Assembly (NCBI GenBank): GCA_022711465.1
Contig: JAKLEZ010000001.1
Span: 124,001-188,000 of the forward strand
Reading direction: 5' to 3'
From: Planctomycetota bacterium
GTDB taxonomy: Bacteria > Planctomycetota > Phycisphaerae > UBA1845 > PWPN01
DNA length: 64,000 nucleotides
In this document: in pieces, positions 17,794-26,394 of the stretch
Position numbering within the stretch: position 1 is the first letter of the stretch
Layout of the letters: each line of letters starts with the position of its first letter
Position numbers and translations under genes: made by a program
Notes under the pieces: model-generated
What the model saw: the letters and a program-made list of their open reading frames with translations, nothing else
Told to the model about the DNA's origin: nothing
The model's database searches: none

Positions 17794-17814
17794 AGCTGAC
17801 AACTGATAGCGAAC
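17794..17814 (+). repeat. heptanucleotide GCTGANN repeat, plus orientation
   Basis: Units agctgac, aactgat, agcgaac directly before etfA. With the minus-oriented copy at 17695 it fills the etfB-etfA spacer. Confidence 0.4.
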
Positions 17815-17823
17815 AGGTTTTCC

Positions 17824-18864
17824 ATGATCGAACCGAATCGTAACGGCGAAGTCTGGGTGTTTGCCGAGCAGGAAGACGAGAGTCTCAACGACGTCTCGCT
17901 GGAGCTGTGCGGCAAGGCGCGGGAACTGGCGGACCGGCTCGGCGTGAAGATGGGCGCGGTACTGGCCGGCTGGAACGTTCGCGAACTGGCCTACCGGCTG
18001 ATCGCCCACGGGGCGGACCGGGTGTACCACGTGCACGACACCCGCCTGGAGCACTACCGTACCAACCCCTACGCCCGGGTGATGTGCCAGCTCATCGAGA
18101 AGCACAAGCCGCAGATCGTGCTCTACGGGGCTACGCCGCTGGGTCGCGACCTGGCCCCGCGTATCGCCTCGCAGATGCGGGCCGGCCTGACCGCCGACTG
18201 CACCGACCTGGACCTCGGTGATTACGAGGACAAGAAGACCAGCACCGTGCACAAGGACCTGCTCCTGCAGATCCGCCCGGCCTTCGGCGGCAACATCATC
18301 GCCACGATCATCAACTACGACCGCTGGCCGCAGATGGCCACGGTTCGCGAGGGCGTGATGCGAATGCAGGAAGGCGATCCCCGGCGCGGCGGCGAGATCG
18401 TGGACGAGAGAATCGCGTTCGAGGACTTCGACCTCGCCGTTAAGGTCATCGAGCGACACCGGGAGAAACGCAAGGTCAATTTGAAGAGCGCCCGGATCAT
18501 CGTGGCCGGCGGCGGTGGCATGGGCAGCAAGGACAACTTCAAGCTGATCTATGATCTGGCAGGCGTGCTCGGCGGGGCCGTCGGCGCATCGCGTGCGGCG
18601 GTGGACGGCGGATTCGTCGGCAAGGAACACCAGGTCGGACAGACCGGCACGACCGTGCGGCCGGCACTGTACATCGCCTGCGGCATCAGCGGCGCCGTCC
18701 AGCACCGCGCGGGCATGGAGGAATCGGCCAAGATCATCGCCATCAACTGGGACAAGAACGCCCCGATCTTCGGGGTCGCTCACTACGGCATCGTCGGAGA
18801 TGCTGCCAAGGTGATTCCCATGCTGATCGAGACAATCCGATCGAGAGGGAATGAAACGAAGTGA
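17824..18864 (+). CDS. etfA: electron transfer flavoprotein alpha subunit
   Basis: 346 residues. The N-terminal domain resembles EtfB; the C-terminal FAD domain contains the EtfA signature GKEHQVGQTGTTVRPALYI and CGISGAVQHRAGM (about 260-300), followed by AINWDKNAPIF. It partners EtfB to accept electrons from the acyl-CoA dehydrogenase encoded next. The 146-nt gap from etfB and the 80-nt gap to the dehydrogenase are long for an operon and are filled with heptanucleotide repeats. Start ATG follows AACAGG. Confidence 0.95.
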   Translation: MIEPNRNGEVWVFAEQEDESLNDVSLELCGKARELADRLGVKMGAVLAGWNVRELAYRLIAHGADRVYHVHDTRLEHYRTNPYARVMCQLIEKHKPQIVLYGATPLGRDLAPRIASQMRAGLTADCTDLDLGDYEDKKTSTVHKDLLLQIRPAFGGNIIATIINYDRWPQMATVREGVMRMQEGDPRRGGEIVDERIAFEDFDLAVKVIERHREKRKVNLKSARIIVAGGGGMGSKDNFKLIYDLAGVLGGAVGASRAAVDGGFVGKEHQVGQTGTTVRPALYIACGISGAVQHRAGMEESAKIIAINWDKNAPIFGVAHYGIVGDAAKVIPMLIETIRSRGNETK

Positions 18865-18897
18865 TCGGTCAGACGGCCGGGACCGGCCCGGCGGCTC

Positions 18898-18938
18898 GCT
18901 GATTGCTGATTGCTGACCGCTGAACGCTATGAGCTGAC
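18898..18938 (+). repeat. heptanucleotide GCTGANN repeat array
   Basis: Six consecutive 7-nt units (gctgatt, gctgatt, gctgacc, gctgaac, gctatga, gctgaca) fill the gap between etfA and the acyl-CoA dehydrogenase, ending just before its ATG. Confidence 0.6.
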
Positions 18939-18944
18939 AATAAT

Positions 18945-20693
18945 ATGCCCAACTTCTTCGAAGACAACGACGACATCAAGTTCCTGTTCGAGCACCTGAA
19001 CATGGCCGAGCTGGCCGCGCTGCAGGAAGACAACTTCACGCGCGTGGACGGGCCGGGGCGCGAGTATGCGCCGCGGAACATCGCCGACGCACTGGACAAC
19101 TATCGGCGGATTCTGAAAGTCGTCGGCGACCTGGCCGGCAACCACATCGCCCCCCGGGCCGAGCAGATTGACCGCGAGGGCAATACGCTCAACGAGGACG
19201 GCACCGTCACGCTCCACGAGGGCGTTCGCAGAAACCTCCAGCTGCTCGCCCAGGCGGATCTGATGGGGCTCACCCTGCCTCGCGAATATCAAGGGATCAA
19301 CTGCCCCAACCTGATCTACACCATGGCCATCGAGATCATCAGCCGTGCGGACGCGTCCCTGATGAACCTCTTCGGCCTGCAGGGCATCGCGGAGACCATC
19401 AATGCCTTCGCCGACGAGCAGATCCGGGCCGAGTACCTGCCGCGGTTCGCCAACGGCGAAGTGACCGGGGCCATGGTGCTGACCGAACCCGATGCGGGCA
19501 GCGACCTCCAATCGGTCAGCCTCCGGGCCTGGCAGGACGACGACGGGCAGTGGCGACTGACCGGCGTGAAGCGGTTCATCACCAACGGCTGCGGGGAAAT
19601 CCTCCTCACCCTAGCCCGCAGCGAGCCGGACACCCGTGACGGCCGAGGACTCAGCCTCTTCCTTTCGGAGCGGAGCGAGCGGATCAAGGTCCGCCACCTG
19701 GAGAAGAAACTCGGCATCCACGGCTCGCCCACCTGCGAGTTGGTCTTCGACGACGCACCGGCCAAGCTGATCGGCGAGCGACAGCGGGGACTGATCACCT
19801 ATGTCATGGCCCTGATGAACGGGGCGCGCGTGGGAATCGCCGCCCAGTCCATGGGTATCGCCGAGGCCGCCTACCACGTCGCCCGGAAATACGCCAGCAC
19901 CCGCAAGCAGTTCGGCGTCCCGATCGAGAAGCTGCCCGCCGTGGCCGACATGATCACGGAGATGAGAATCGCGATCGAGGCCGCCCGAGCCCTGGTCTAC
20001 GAGACCAGCCGGGTGTGCGACTTCGAGAACAACATCCTCCGCATTCTCGAACGGCACACGCCCAGCGACCCGAACGAGGTCAAGCAGCTCCGCAACGACC
20101 TGCGAACCTTCAAGCGTCTCAACGGCATGTTGACGCCGATGAGCAAGTACTACGCCTCAGAGATGTGCATCCGGGTCGCCAACGAGGCCATCCAGGTGCT
20201 CGGCGGCTCCGGCTATATGGCCGACTACCCGGCGGAGCGGTATCTGCGCGACGCCCGCATCACAACCATCTACGAAGGTACCAGCCAGCTCCAGATCGTG
20301 GCCGCAGTCCGCGGGGTCTGCTCCGGCTCGTTCGAGAAACGCGTCGAAGAGCTCGAAGCGGCGGACTGTTCCGGCGAGCCCCTGCTTGCCCTCAAGGTCA
20401 GGCTCCTCGAGGCCAAGCAACTGGTCCTGGAGGCCATCAAGCTCATCAAAACCCAGGGCAACGAATACATGGACCTGTACGGCCGCAAGCTGGTCGACTG
20501 CGCCATCACCGTGCTGGTCGGACACCTGCTTCTCCGCCAGGCGGCAGCCAACGACCGCAAGAAGGTGGTCGCCCGACGGTTCATCGAGACCGGTGTGGCC
20601 ACCCTGCGCCGCGACATCGCCTTGATCCAGAGCGGAGACCAGACCGCCATACAGGCCTATGAGATGATCGCCGGCCCACCCGGTCCGGCATAG
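18945..20693 (+). CDS. acyl-CoA dehydrogenase
   Basis: 582 residues, longer than the classic 380-400, matching the subgroup with a C-terminal helical extension. Flavin and substrate signatures are clear: AMVLTEPDAGSDLQSV (about 178-193), RFITNG, the YASTRKQFGVPIEKLPAVADM helix, and QVLGGSGYMADYPAERYLRDARITTIYEGTSQLQ, whose YEGT carries the usual region of the catalytic base. It oxidises acyl-CoA to enoyl-CoA with electrons passed to EtfAB. The chain-length preference cannot be read. No other beta-oxidation gene lies in the window. Confidence 0.93.
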   Translation: MPNFFEDNDDIKFLFEHLNMAELAALQEDNFTRVDGPGREYAPRNIADALDNYRRILKVVGDLAGNHIAPRAEQIDREGNTLNEDGTVTLHEGVRRNLQLLAQADLMGLTLPREYQGINCPNLIYTMAIEIISRADASLMNLFGLQGIAETINAFADEQIRAEYLPRFANGEVTGAMVLTEPDAGSDLQSVSLRAWQDDDGQWRLTGVKRFITNGCGEILLTLARSEPDTRDGRGLSLFLSERSERIKVRHLEKKLGIHGSPTCELVFDDAPAKLIGERQRGLITYVMALMNGARVGIAAQSMGIAEAAYHVARKYASTRKQFGVPIEKLPAVADMITEMRIAIEAARALVYETSRVCDFENNILRILERHTPSDPNEVKQLRNDLRTFKRLNGMLTPMSKYYASEMCIRVANEAIQVLGGSGYMADYPAERYLRDARITTIYEGTSQLQIVAAVRGVCSGSFEKRVEELEAADCSGEPLLALKVRLLEAKQLVLEAIKLIKTQGNEYMDLYGRKLVDCAITVLVGHLLLRQAAANDRKKVVARRFIETGVATLRRDIALIQSGDQTAIQAYEMIAGPPGPA

Positions 20694-20759
20694 AGCCCAC
20701 CCGCTGCCCCATCTCCGCTCCATGCCTCTGCCTTGGCCCCAAAGCCGGTCGACACCCGT

Positions 20760-21929
20760 CTACCGGCCGGTGGAATCGTCCCCCCGATCCATCGAGTCGC
20801 GGCCCGTCGACGGGTCGGCGGGTGAACCCAACCAGCCCTTGCGGCGGAAGTACGTGAGCATGCCGATCGCCATCGCCGCCATGAGGGTCAGGGCGAAGGG
20901 ATAACCGAAGTACCAGCTCAGCTCCGGCATGTTCCACGGCGACTTCTCGGTGTGGAAGTTCATGCCGTAAATGCTCGATATGAACGTCAGGGGAATGAAA
21001 AGTGTGGCAATGATCGTGAGCACTTTCATCACCTCGGTCATCCGCTGGCTCACGCTCGACAGGTACAGATCCATCAGGTCCGAGCCGAGTTCCCGGCAGG
21101 TCTCGACGAAGTCAATGATCCGGACGGTATGGTCGTAGCAGTCGCGAAAGTACAGCCGGGTCTCGTCGGCGATGTAGGGGCAGGGATCACGCAGCAGCGA
21201 GTTCATGGCTTCACGCAGAGGCCAGATCGTCCGCCGCAGCGTCATCAGGTCGCGCTTGATCCGGTGAACGCGGGAAGCGGTCCTGCTGGTGGGGGAAGTG
21301 AGGATCTCGTCCTCGATTTCCTCCAGCCGTTCGCCGGTCGTCTCCAGCACGGGAAAGTAGCCGTCGATGACCGCGTCAATGACGCAGTACGCCAGGTGAT
21401 CGGCACCCGTCTTCCGCACGTGACCGACGTCGTTCCGGATGCGTTCGCGCACCGGGTCAAACGGATCGCCGGGGCGGCCCTCCTGGAAAGTGACCACGAA
21501 GTTCCTGCCCAGGAACAAGCTCAGTTGCTCGGTCTCCAGACCGTCGCTGTACGTGGCCATGTGGGCCACCAAAAACAGGTGATCGCGATACTGCTCGACC
21601 TTGGCTCGCTGATGAGTGTTGACCGTGTCTTCGACCGCCAGGCGATGCAGGGTGAGGATGTCGGCCAGACGCGCGATCATCTGGACATCGCCGAGACCGT
21701 CAACGTTCACCCAGGTGACCGGCCAGCGATCCAAATACTCGCCCAGAACGGCGACGTCTTCAATGGTCTGCTCCGTGTAACCCTCGTTGCCATAGGCGAT
21801 GACGCGAATCACCGGCCTCGACGCGAAGGGGTCGGCCACCAGCGTGCCCGGCGCTGTTCCAGGCGGATTCCGACGTCGCGGTCGCTTCTTGCGGGACACC
21901 TCTTGAACCTCGGCCGAAAATCGCGGCAA
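20760..21929 (-). CDS. corA: CorA-family Mg2+/Co2+ transporter
   Basis: 389 residues from a TTG at 21929; a GTG at 21899 with CCGAGG 8 nt upstream is an equally good start. A large cytoplasmic alpha/beta domain is followed by a long helix and two C-terminal membrane segments separated by the diagnostic YGMNF loop, then a basic cytoplasmic end. It forms a pentameric channel for divalent cations. It lies 38 nt downstream of trpE on the same strand and is probably co-transcribed with it, although the pairing has no obvious functional logic. Confidence 0.92.
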   Translation of the reverse strand: MPRFSAEVQEVSRKKRPRRRNPPGTAPGTLVADPFASRPVIRVIAYGNEGYTEQTIEDVAVLGEYLDRWPVTWVNVDGLGDVQMIARLADILTLHRLAVEDTVNTHQRAKVEQYRDHLFLVAHMATYSDGLETEQLSLFLGRNFVVTFQEGRPGDPFDPVRERIRNDVGHVRKTGADHLAYCVIDAVIDGYFPVLETTGERLEEIEDEILTSPTSRTASRVHRIKRDLMTLRRTIWPLREAMNSLLRDPCPYIADETRLYFRDCYDHTVRIIDFVETCRELGSDLMDLYLSSVSQRMTEVMKVLTIIATLFIPLTFISSIYGMNFHTEKSPWNMPELSWYFGYPFALTLMAAMAIGMLTYFRRKGWLGSPADPSTGRDSMDRGDDSTGR

Positions 21930-21967
21930 CCGGCAAACGGGGCAGCTCGCCTCGCGGTCACTAAAAC

Positions 21968-23476
21968 CTACTCAAAACCCCGCTCAGCGATCTCGATCGC
22001 CCGGAGCATGCCCTTAGCCTTGTTGATCGTCTCTTCAAACTCCTTGTCAGGCTCTGAGTCGGCCACGATTCCGGCACCAACCTGAACATACGCGTGGTGC
22101 TTGCCGAAGGTATCGCCCGGCGTGATGACGATGGTGCGCAGCGCGATACAGGTATCCATGTTGCCGGCGAAATCAACGTAACCAACGGCCCCGGCGTAGG
22201 GACCCCGCCGAGTGGGCTCGAACTCGTCGATGATCTGCATGGCCCGGACCTTCGGGGCGCCGCTGACTGTTCCAACGGGCAGCGTGGCTCGCAGGGCATC
22301 GAATGCGCTCTTGTCCGCCGCAAGCTTGCCGCGAACCGTGCTGCTGATGTGCATCACATGGCTGTAGCGCTCGACGGTCATGATCTTCTTGAGCTCGACG
22401 CTGCCCAACTCGGCGACGCGGCCAACGTCGTTGCGGCCCAGGTCAACAAGCATGATGTGCTCGGCCCGCTCCTTCGGATCGGCCAGCAGCTCCTCCTCGA
22501 GGGCCTGGTCTTCCTGCTCGTTGCGGCCGCGACGCCGGGTGCCGGCCAGCGGACGATTGGTCACGATCCCGTCCTCGACGCGGCACATGATCTCGGGAGA
22601 CGCCCCGACCAGAATCACCCGCGGCGTCTTCACGTAGAACATGAACGGCGACGGGTTCACGACCCGCAGGGCACGGTAGATATCGAAAGGCTCGGCGGCC
22701 GTCTTGACCAGCAACCGCTGGGAAAGCACAACCTGGAAGATGTCACCGGCCCGGATGTACTCCTTGCACCCCTCAACCGCCTTCTCAAACGCTGGGCGCT
22801 GGAAATTGCTTGCGAAGGCAAGGGCAGGATCGCCGGAAGGTGTCACACGCCCGACACGGGTCAACTGCGGAGCAGCCAGCCTCCGGACCATGGCCTCGAT
22901 CCGCTCACACGCCCGGTCATACCCACCCCGGACCCCCTCGCTCTCCACGTGGGCGTGGCTGATGACCAGAATCGTCTTGCTCGCATGGTCGAATACCACC
23001 ATCGTGTCGTAGATGTTGAACAGCAAATCGGGCAGATGGCGATCATCCGTCGGGGGCGCCGGCAGCGGCTCGTAGTAGCGAACCGTGTCATAACTGGCAT
23101 AGCCGACCGCCCCACCAGCGAAACGCGGCAAGTTGGGTAGATGCACGGCGCGATATGAGGCCACCAGGTCGGCCAGCCGCCGGAGCGGGTCGCCGGTGCT
23201 CTGCTGCTGACGGCCTTGAGGACCTTCGATGGTCACTTGGTCACGTGTGGCTTCAAATGTCACCTGCGGATGGGCGGCCAGGAACGAGTACCGGGCCACC
23301 TCGACACCACCAACCACACTCTCGAGCAGAAACGCGTACGGACTCTCCGGGGCGATGGCCGCGAAGGCCGTTACCGGGGTCAGATTGTCGCCCAGCAACT
23401 GGCAGTAGACCGGAACAGCGTTGCCACGCTGGGCCAGCCGCTCAAACTCCGCGAAATCAGGGAAGTACTGTGCCAT
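21968..23476 (-). CDS. trpE: anthranilate synthase component I
   Basis: 502 residues from the ATG at 23476, chosen because TTGACC-18-TACCAT ends 7 nt upstream and because family members start near the YPDFxEF motif (YFPDFAEFERLA here). It makes anthranilate from chorismate with a glutamine amidotransferase partner (TrpG), which is not adjacent. LLESV near residue 40 is the tryptophan feedback site. The chorismate-binding C-terminal domain shows GASPEIMCR, NRPLAGTRRRG, VDLGRNDVGRVA, VGTVSGAPKVRAM and YAGAVGYVDF. The PTPS-like gene is divergent. Confidence 0.95.
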   Translation of the reverse strand: MAQYFPDFAEFERLAQRGNAVPVYCQLLGDNLTPVTAFAAIAPESPYAFLLESVVGGVEVARYSFLAAHPQVTFEATRDQVTIEGPQGRQQQSTGDPLRRLADLVASYRAVHLPNLPRFAGGAVGYASYDTVRYYEPLPAPPTDDRHLPDLLFNIYDTMVVFDHASKTILVISHAHVESEGVRGGYDRACERIEAMVRRLAAPQLTRVGRVTPSGDPALAFASNFQRPAFEKAVEGCKEYIRAGDIFQVVLSQRLLVKTAAEPFDIYRALRVVNPSPFMFYVKTPRVILVGASPEIMCRVEDGIVTNRPLAGTRRRGRNEQEDQALEEELLADPKERAEHIMLVDLGRNDVGRVAELGSVELKKIMTVERYSHVMHISSTVRGKLAADKSAFDALRATLPVGTVSGAPKVRAMQIIDEFEPTRRGPYAGAVGYVDFAGNMDTCIALRTIVITPGDTFGKHHAYVQVGAGIVADSEPDKEFEETINKAKGMLRAIEIAERGFE

Positions 23477-23483
23477 GGACGGC

Positions 23484-23513
23484 ATGGTAGCCCCCAACGC
23501 CGGGTACGGTCAA
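23484..23513 (-). promoter_or_regulatory. sigma-70-like promoter of trpE
   Basis: Read on the minus strand: -35 TTGACC (23513-23508), 18-nt spacer, -10 TACCAT (23489-23484), 7 nt before the ATG at 23476. The arrangement implies a leaderless trpE mRNA. Confidence 0.5.
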
Positions 23514-23555
23514 CCGGGCAGGTCTTGCCCACCGACGGATCAGGCGGGTAACGTA

Positions 23556-23942
23556 ATGATGATGTACGAAGTCAGAATCAAAGCTCATTTCTGCGCAGCC
23601 CATCAGGTTCCGCTCCCAACCGGCACCCTCGAGCCCCTCCACGGACACGATTGGGAGGCCGAGGCCGTCTTCCGCGGACCGCAGCTCGACGCCAGCGGCA
23701 TTCTGATCGACTTCACGACTGCACAGAAAGCGCTTCGCCAAGTGCTCGTTCCGCTGGAACACGCGGTCCTGAACGGCTCGCCCTTCATGGCCGGCTTGAA
23801 TCCCACCGCCGAACTGGTCGCCAAACGCATCTTCCAGCGCCTGGCCGAGGCAATGGGTCACCCGGCCACGTTGGCGGCCGTGTATGTCAGGGAAGCACCC
23901 GGATGCGTGGCCGGCTATACTGCAGAATCACCCCAATCTTGA
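23556..23942 (+). CDS. 6-pyruvoyltetrahydropterin synthase family protein, PTPS-III-like
   Basis: 128 residues starting at the first of three consecutive ATGs. Zinc ligands are present: a His in the AHFCAAH stretch and the HGH pair in EPLHGHDW. The catalytic Cys found four residues before HGH in PTPS and QueD is absent; instead a Glu sits three before it (ExxHGH). That is the signature of the PTPS-III subfamily, which makes 6-hydroxymethyl-dihydropterin from dihydroneopterin triphosphate and so bypasses FolB in folate synthesis. The remaining motifs (ILIDFTTAQ, LEHAVLN, NPTAELVA) fit the T-fold. The PTPS-III assignment is inference from one motif. Confidence 0.75.
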   Translation: MMMYEVRIKAHFCAAHQVPLPTGTLEPLHGHDWEAEAVFRGPQLDASGILIDFTTAQKALRQVLVPLEHAVLNGSPFMAGLNPTAELVAKRIFQRLAEAMGHPATLAAVYVREAPGCVAGYTAESPQS

Positions 23943-23967
23943 CGATATAACCTCGGCAGTCTAACAT
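23939..23967 (+). promoter_or_regulatory. sigma-70-like promoter of mcsAB
   Basis: -35 TTGACG (23939-23944, overlapping the stop of the preceding gene), 17-nt spacer, -10 TAACAT (23962-23967), 61 nt before mcsA. Identical hexamers and spacing to the etfB promoter. Confidence 0.6.
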
Positions 23968-24028
23968 CCAATAGGATGCTCGAGAGCAAGGACTGATCGC
24001 TTGATCCCGGCGATCCTGCAGCGAAACC

Positions 24029-24514
24029 ATGGTTTGCCAACGATGCAAGAAGCAGACGGCCACCGTCCACCTGACCGACCTGGTCAAGGGTGAGAAACGC
24101 GAGAAGCACCTCTGCGAGCAGTGTGCCGCCCACGAAGGCGTCACCGTCAAACAGCACATCTCGATCAACGACGTCCTCAACTCGTTCCTGATGTCGCAGA
24201 CCGGCGTTCAGCAACTGGCCCAACTCAAGTGCCCGGACTGCGGGATGTCGTTCGTCGAGTTTCGCAGCCAGGGCCTGCTGGGCTGCCCGCGCGACTACGA
24301 CGTGTTCGGCGAGGTGCTGAACGGCATGATCGAACGCGCCCAGGACGGGCATACCCAGCACGCCGGCAAGGCACCCGGGCAGTCCAAAGTCGTCGACCCT
24401 CGACAGCAGAAGCGGCTCCGGCTCCATCGGGAGCTGCGCGAAGCGATCGAAAACGAGAAGTACGAGCTGGCCGCTCAGTTGCGCGATCAGCTCGCGGAGT
24501 TGGACGCCCAATGA
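24029..24514 (+). CDS. mcsA: McsA-type zinc-finger and UVR-motif activator of the protein arginine kinase
   Basis: 161 residues. The N-terminal half has two zinc-binding parts (CQRC...CEQC at 3-33 and CPDCG...GCPRDYDVF at about 70-95). The C-terminus is a UVR motif (LREAIENEKYELAAQLRDQL, about 136-155), as in McsA, UvrB and ClpC. In Bacillus, McsA stimulates McsB and couples it to ClpC. Its stop codon overlaps the mcsB ATG (ATGA), so the two are translationally coupled. Same gene order as in Firmicutes, but without ctsR or clpC directly alongside. Confidence 0.93.
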   Translation: MVCQRCKKQTATVHLTDLVKGEKREKHLCEQCAAHEGVTVKQHISINDVLNSFLMSQTGVQQLAQLKCPDCGMSFVEFRSQGLLGCPRDYDVFGEVLNGMIERAQDGHTQHAGKAPGQSKVVDPRQQKRLRLHRELREAIENEKYELAAQLRDQLAELDAQ

Positions 24515-25581
24515 CCCTCGACGAACTGGCACGATCGACCGGCGAATGGCTGGCCACCGGCGGCCCTCTGAGCGACGTGGTCATCTCATCACGCATCCGT
24601 CTCGCTCGGAACGTGGCCGACCAGCCGTTTCTGAGCCGGGCCTCTCGTGAGCAGCGAACGGAAATCGAACGCACCCTCTTCGAAGCAGTCGCCGCGTGCA
24701 ACTTCGGCCAGAGCACCTTCTACATCGATGTAGACAAGAGCGATCCACTCGACCGGCAGCTTCTGGTCGAACGGCACTTGATCAGCCGGCAACACGCCGA
24801 CGCGGAGGGCAGCCGCGGCGTGGCCATCGCCTCGAGCGAGACGTTCGCCCTGATGATCAACGAGGAAGACCACCTCCGCATCCAGGTCATGCGCCGAGGC
24901 CTGAACCTCGACGAGGCCTGGGAGGAAACCACACGCGTGGACAGCGCCCTCGAATCGCTCGTCGATTTCGCCTATCACCAGCGGTACGGCTATCTCACCG
25001 CCTGCCCCACCAACGTCGGCACCGGCCTGCGGGTCTCGGTGATGCTCCACCTCCCAGCACTCAAGCTGACCGGTGAGATGGAAAAGGTCTTCCGGGCGGC
25101 CAAAGACATGCGGCTCGCGGTTCGCGGCCTGTTCGGCGAGGGCACCGACGCCCTCGGTGACTTCTTCCAGGTCTCCAACCAGGTCACCCTCGGCGAGAAT
25201 GAGGAGGACATCCTCTCCGCGTTCAAGGCCAACGTCATCCCCTCGGTGGTCAAGTATGAGCAGGAAGCGCGACGCGTCCTTCAGAAGGACCAGCTCGCCA
25301 TCCTGGACGACAAGATCTGGCGGGCATTCGGATTGCTCCAGAACGCCAGGACCATGAGCACCGAGGAGGCCCTCTACCTATTGTCCCATCTCCGCATGGG
25401 CGTGGTCCTCAAACGCGTCCAGAACGTCAATCTGGACGCGATCAACGAACTATTCCTCGCCATCCAGTCGGCCCATCTGCAGAAGCGCCAGGGAACCAAG
25501 CTGGACGGCGAACACCGATCCATCCTTCGCGCCCAACTGATCCGCGACTGCCTCGCACGGGCAACGACCAACAAGAACTGA
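24511..25581 (+). CDS. mcsB: protein arginine kinase
   Basis: 356 residues from the ATG overlapping the mcsA stop. It is an ATP:guanido phosphotransferase that phosphorylates arginines on proteins, marking them for ClpCP. Visible motifs: ISSRIRLARN (about 28-37), IASSETFALMINEEDHLRIQ (about 107-126), the active-site Cys region TACPTNVGTGLRVS (about 165-178) and NQVTLGENEEDI. The C-terminal RAQLIRD segment matches the position of the phospho-arginine-binding site. Length is normal for the family. ClpC (43560) and ClpS (31848) lie in the same window. Confidence 0.95.
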   Translation: MTLDELARSTGEWLATGGPLSDVVISSRIRLARNVADQPFLSRASREQRTEIERTLFEAVAACNFGQSTFYIDVDKSDPLDRQLLVERHLISRQHADAEGSRGVAIASSETFALMINEEDHLRIQVMRRGLNLDEAWEETTRVDSALESLVDFAYHQRYGYLTACPTNVGTGLRVSVMLHLPALKLTGEMEKVFRAAKDMRLAVRGLFGEGTDALGDFFQVSNQVTLGENEEDILSAFKANVIPSVVKYEQEARRVLQKDQLAILDDKIWRAFGLLQNARTMSTEEALYLLSHLRMGVVLKRVQNVNLDAINELFLAIQSAHLQKRQGTKLDGEHRSILRAQLIRDCLARATTNKN

Positions 25582-25597
25582 CGCCCCCCTCCCCCGC

Positions 25598-26236
25598 TCA
25601 GCACCCGACTTCGGTCAGCACGCGACCCACCCATGCGGGCGTCGATCGCCGGGCCGCCTCCAGATGCCGCCGCCGGCTGAAGTAGTACACGGCCAGGCCC
25701 CCTTGAAAGAAGGCACTCAAGACGATGATCAGAGAGTACATCCCGTAGGTGACCAGCGGGGCCAGCGACTGAGCCATCCTCTCAATGTCCGCCCCCATGC
25801 CGGACAGCGAAGACGTGACTTCCTCACTGGAGAACGAGAGCATCTGCAGAAGACAGTAAATCACGATCAAGCCCAGCAGGGCCAGCTGATTCAAGGCCAG
25901 CATGCCGGCCGCTTCGGGCACACCCTGACGCATCCGAGCCGCCCCCGAGTACTCCAGGAGCCCGATGACGCAAATTCCGAACACGATACCCATATTCAGC
26001 CAACCCGGTACCCACAGCAGGCACGGAAGACTGAGCACCCCGACCGCAAGGATCGTGACCGCGGAGATGTGGGCCACCCGGGCCGCCTGACGCACCGGCC
26101 GGCGAGCGGCCACCACCTGCCGAAGCAACAGGAAATCGGACTCACTCAGCGGCGAAGCCGGCTCCACGACCGCAACGGCAGGACGGGCCGACGGGGCAAC
26201 GGGCATAACCTCCGAAGGCTCGGGATCAACTACCAT
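25598..26236 (-). CDS. integral membrane protein of unknown function
   Basis: 212 residues from the ATG at 26236; an ATG at 26293 would add 19 residues. A proline- and alanine-rich cytoplasmic stretch (about 1-30) is followed by four hydrophobic segments: two adjacent ones at about 56-95, one at about 113-130 (LALLGLIVIYCLLQML) and one at about 160-185. The end is basic (FSRRRHLEAARRS). No family recognised. The start has no ribosome-binding site, but CCGATAA lies 8 nt upstream. It is convergent with mcsB (16 nt gap). Confidence 0.7.
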   Translation of the reverse strand: MVVDPEPSEVMPVAPSARPAVAVVEPASPLSESDFLLLRQVVAARRPVRQAARVAHISAVTILAVGVLSLPCLLWVPGWLNMGIVFGICVIGLLEYSGAARMRQGVPEAAGMLALNQLALLGLIVIYCLLQMLSFSSEEVTSSLSGMGADIERMAQSLAPLVTYGMYSLIIVLSAFFQGGLAVYYFSRRRHLEAARRSTPAWVGRVLTEVGC

Positions 26237-26244
26237 GCTGGATG

Positions 26245-26251
26245 TTATCGG
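26245..26251 (-). promoter_or_regulatory. CCGATAA motif directly before the membrane-protein start
   Basis: On the minus strand CCGATAA(C) ends 8 nt before the ATG at 26236. As a -10 (GATAAC) it would give a leaderless transcript, but no recognisable -35 lies 16-18 nt upstream. Confidence 0.35.
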
Positions 26252-26394
26252 CAGAAACCGGCGGTGGCGTACCACCCCATTCTTCAAGAACACGCCCTGC
26301 GGGACTGGAAGTGCCTATAACCTTCCGATATACTTAAATGGAACATGTGACGACTCAGTCCGTCCAGAACAGGAATGATCCAGGAGGAATTGAC

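Noticed and set aside
22094..23140. Long plus-strand frame over trpE
   Set aside because: trpE motifs on the minus strand are complete; the plus frame is compositional shadow.
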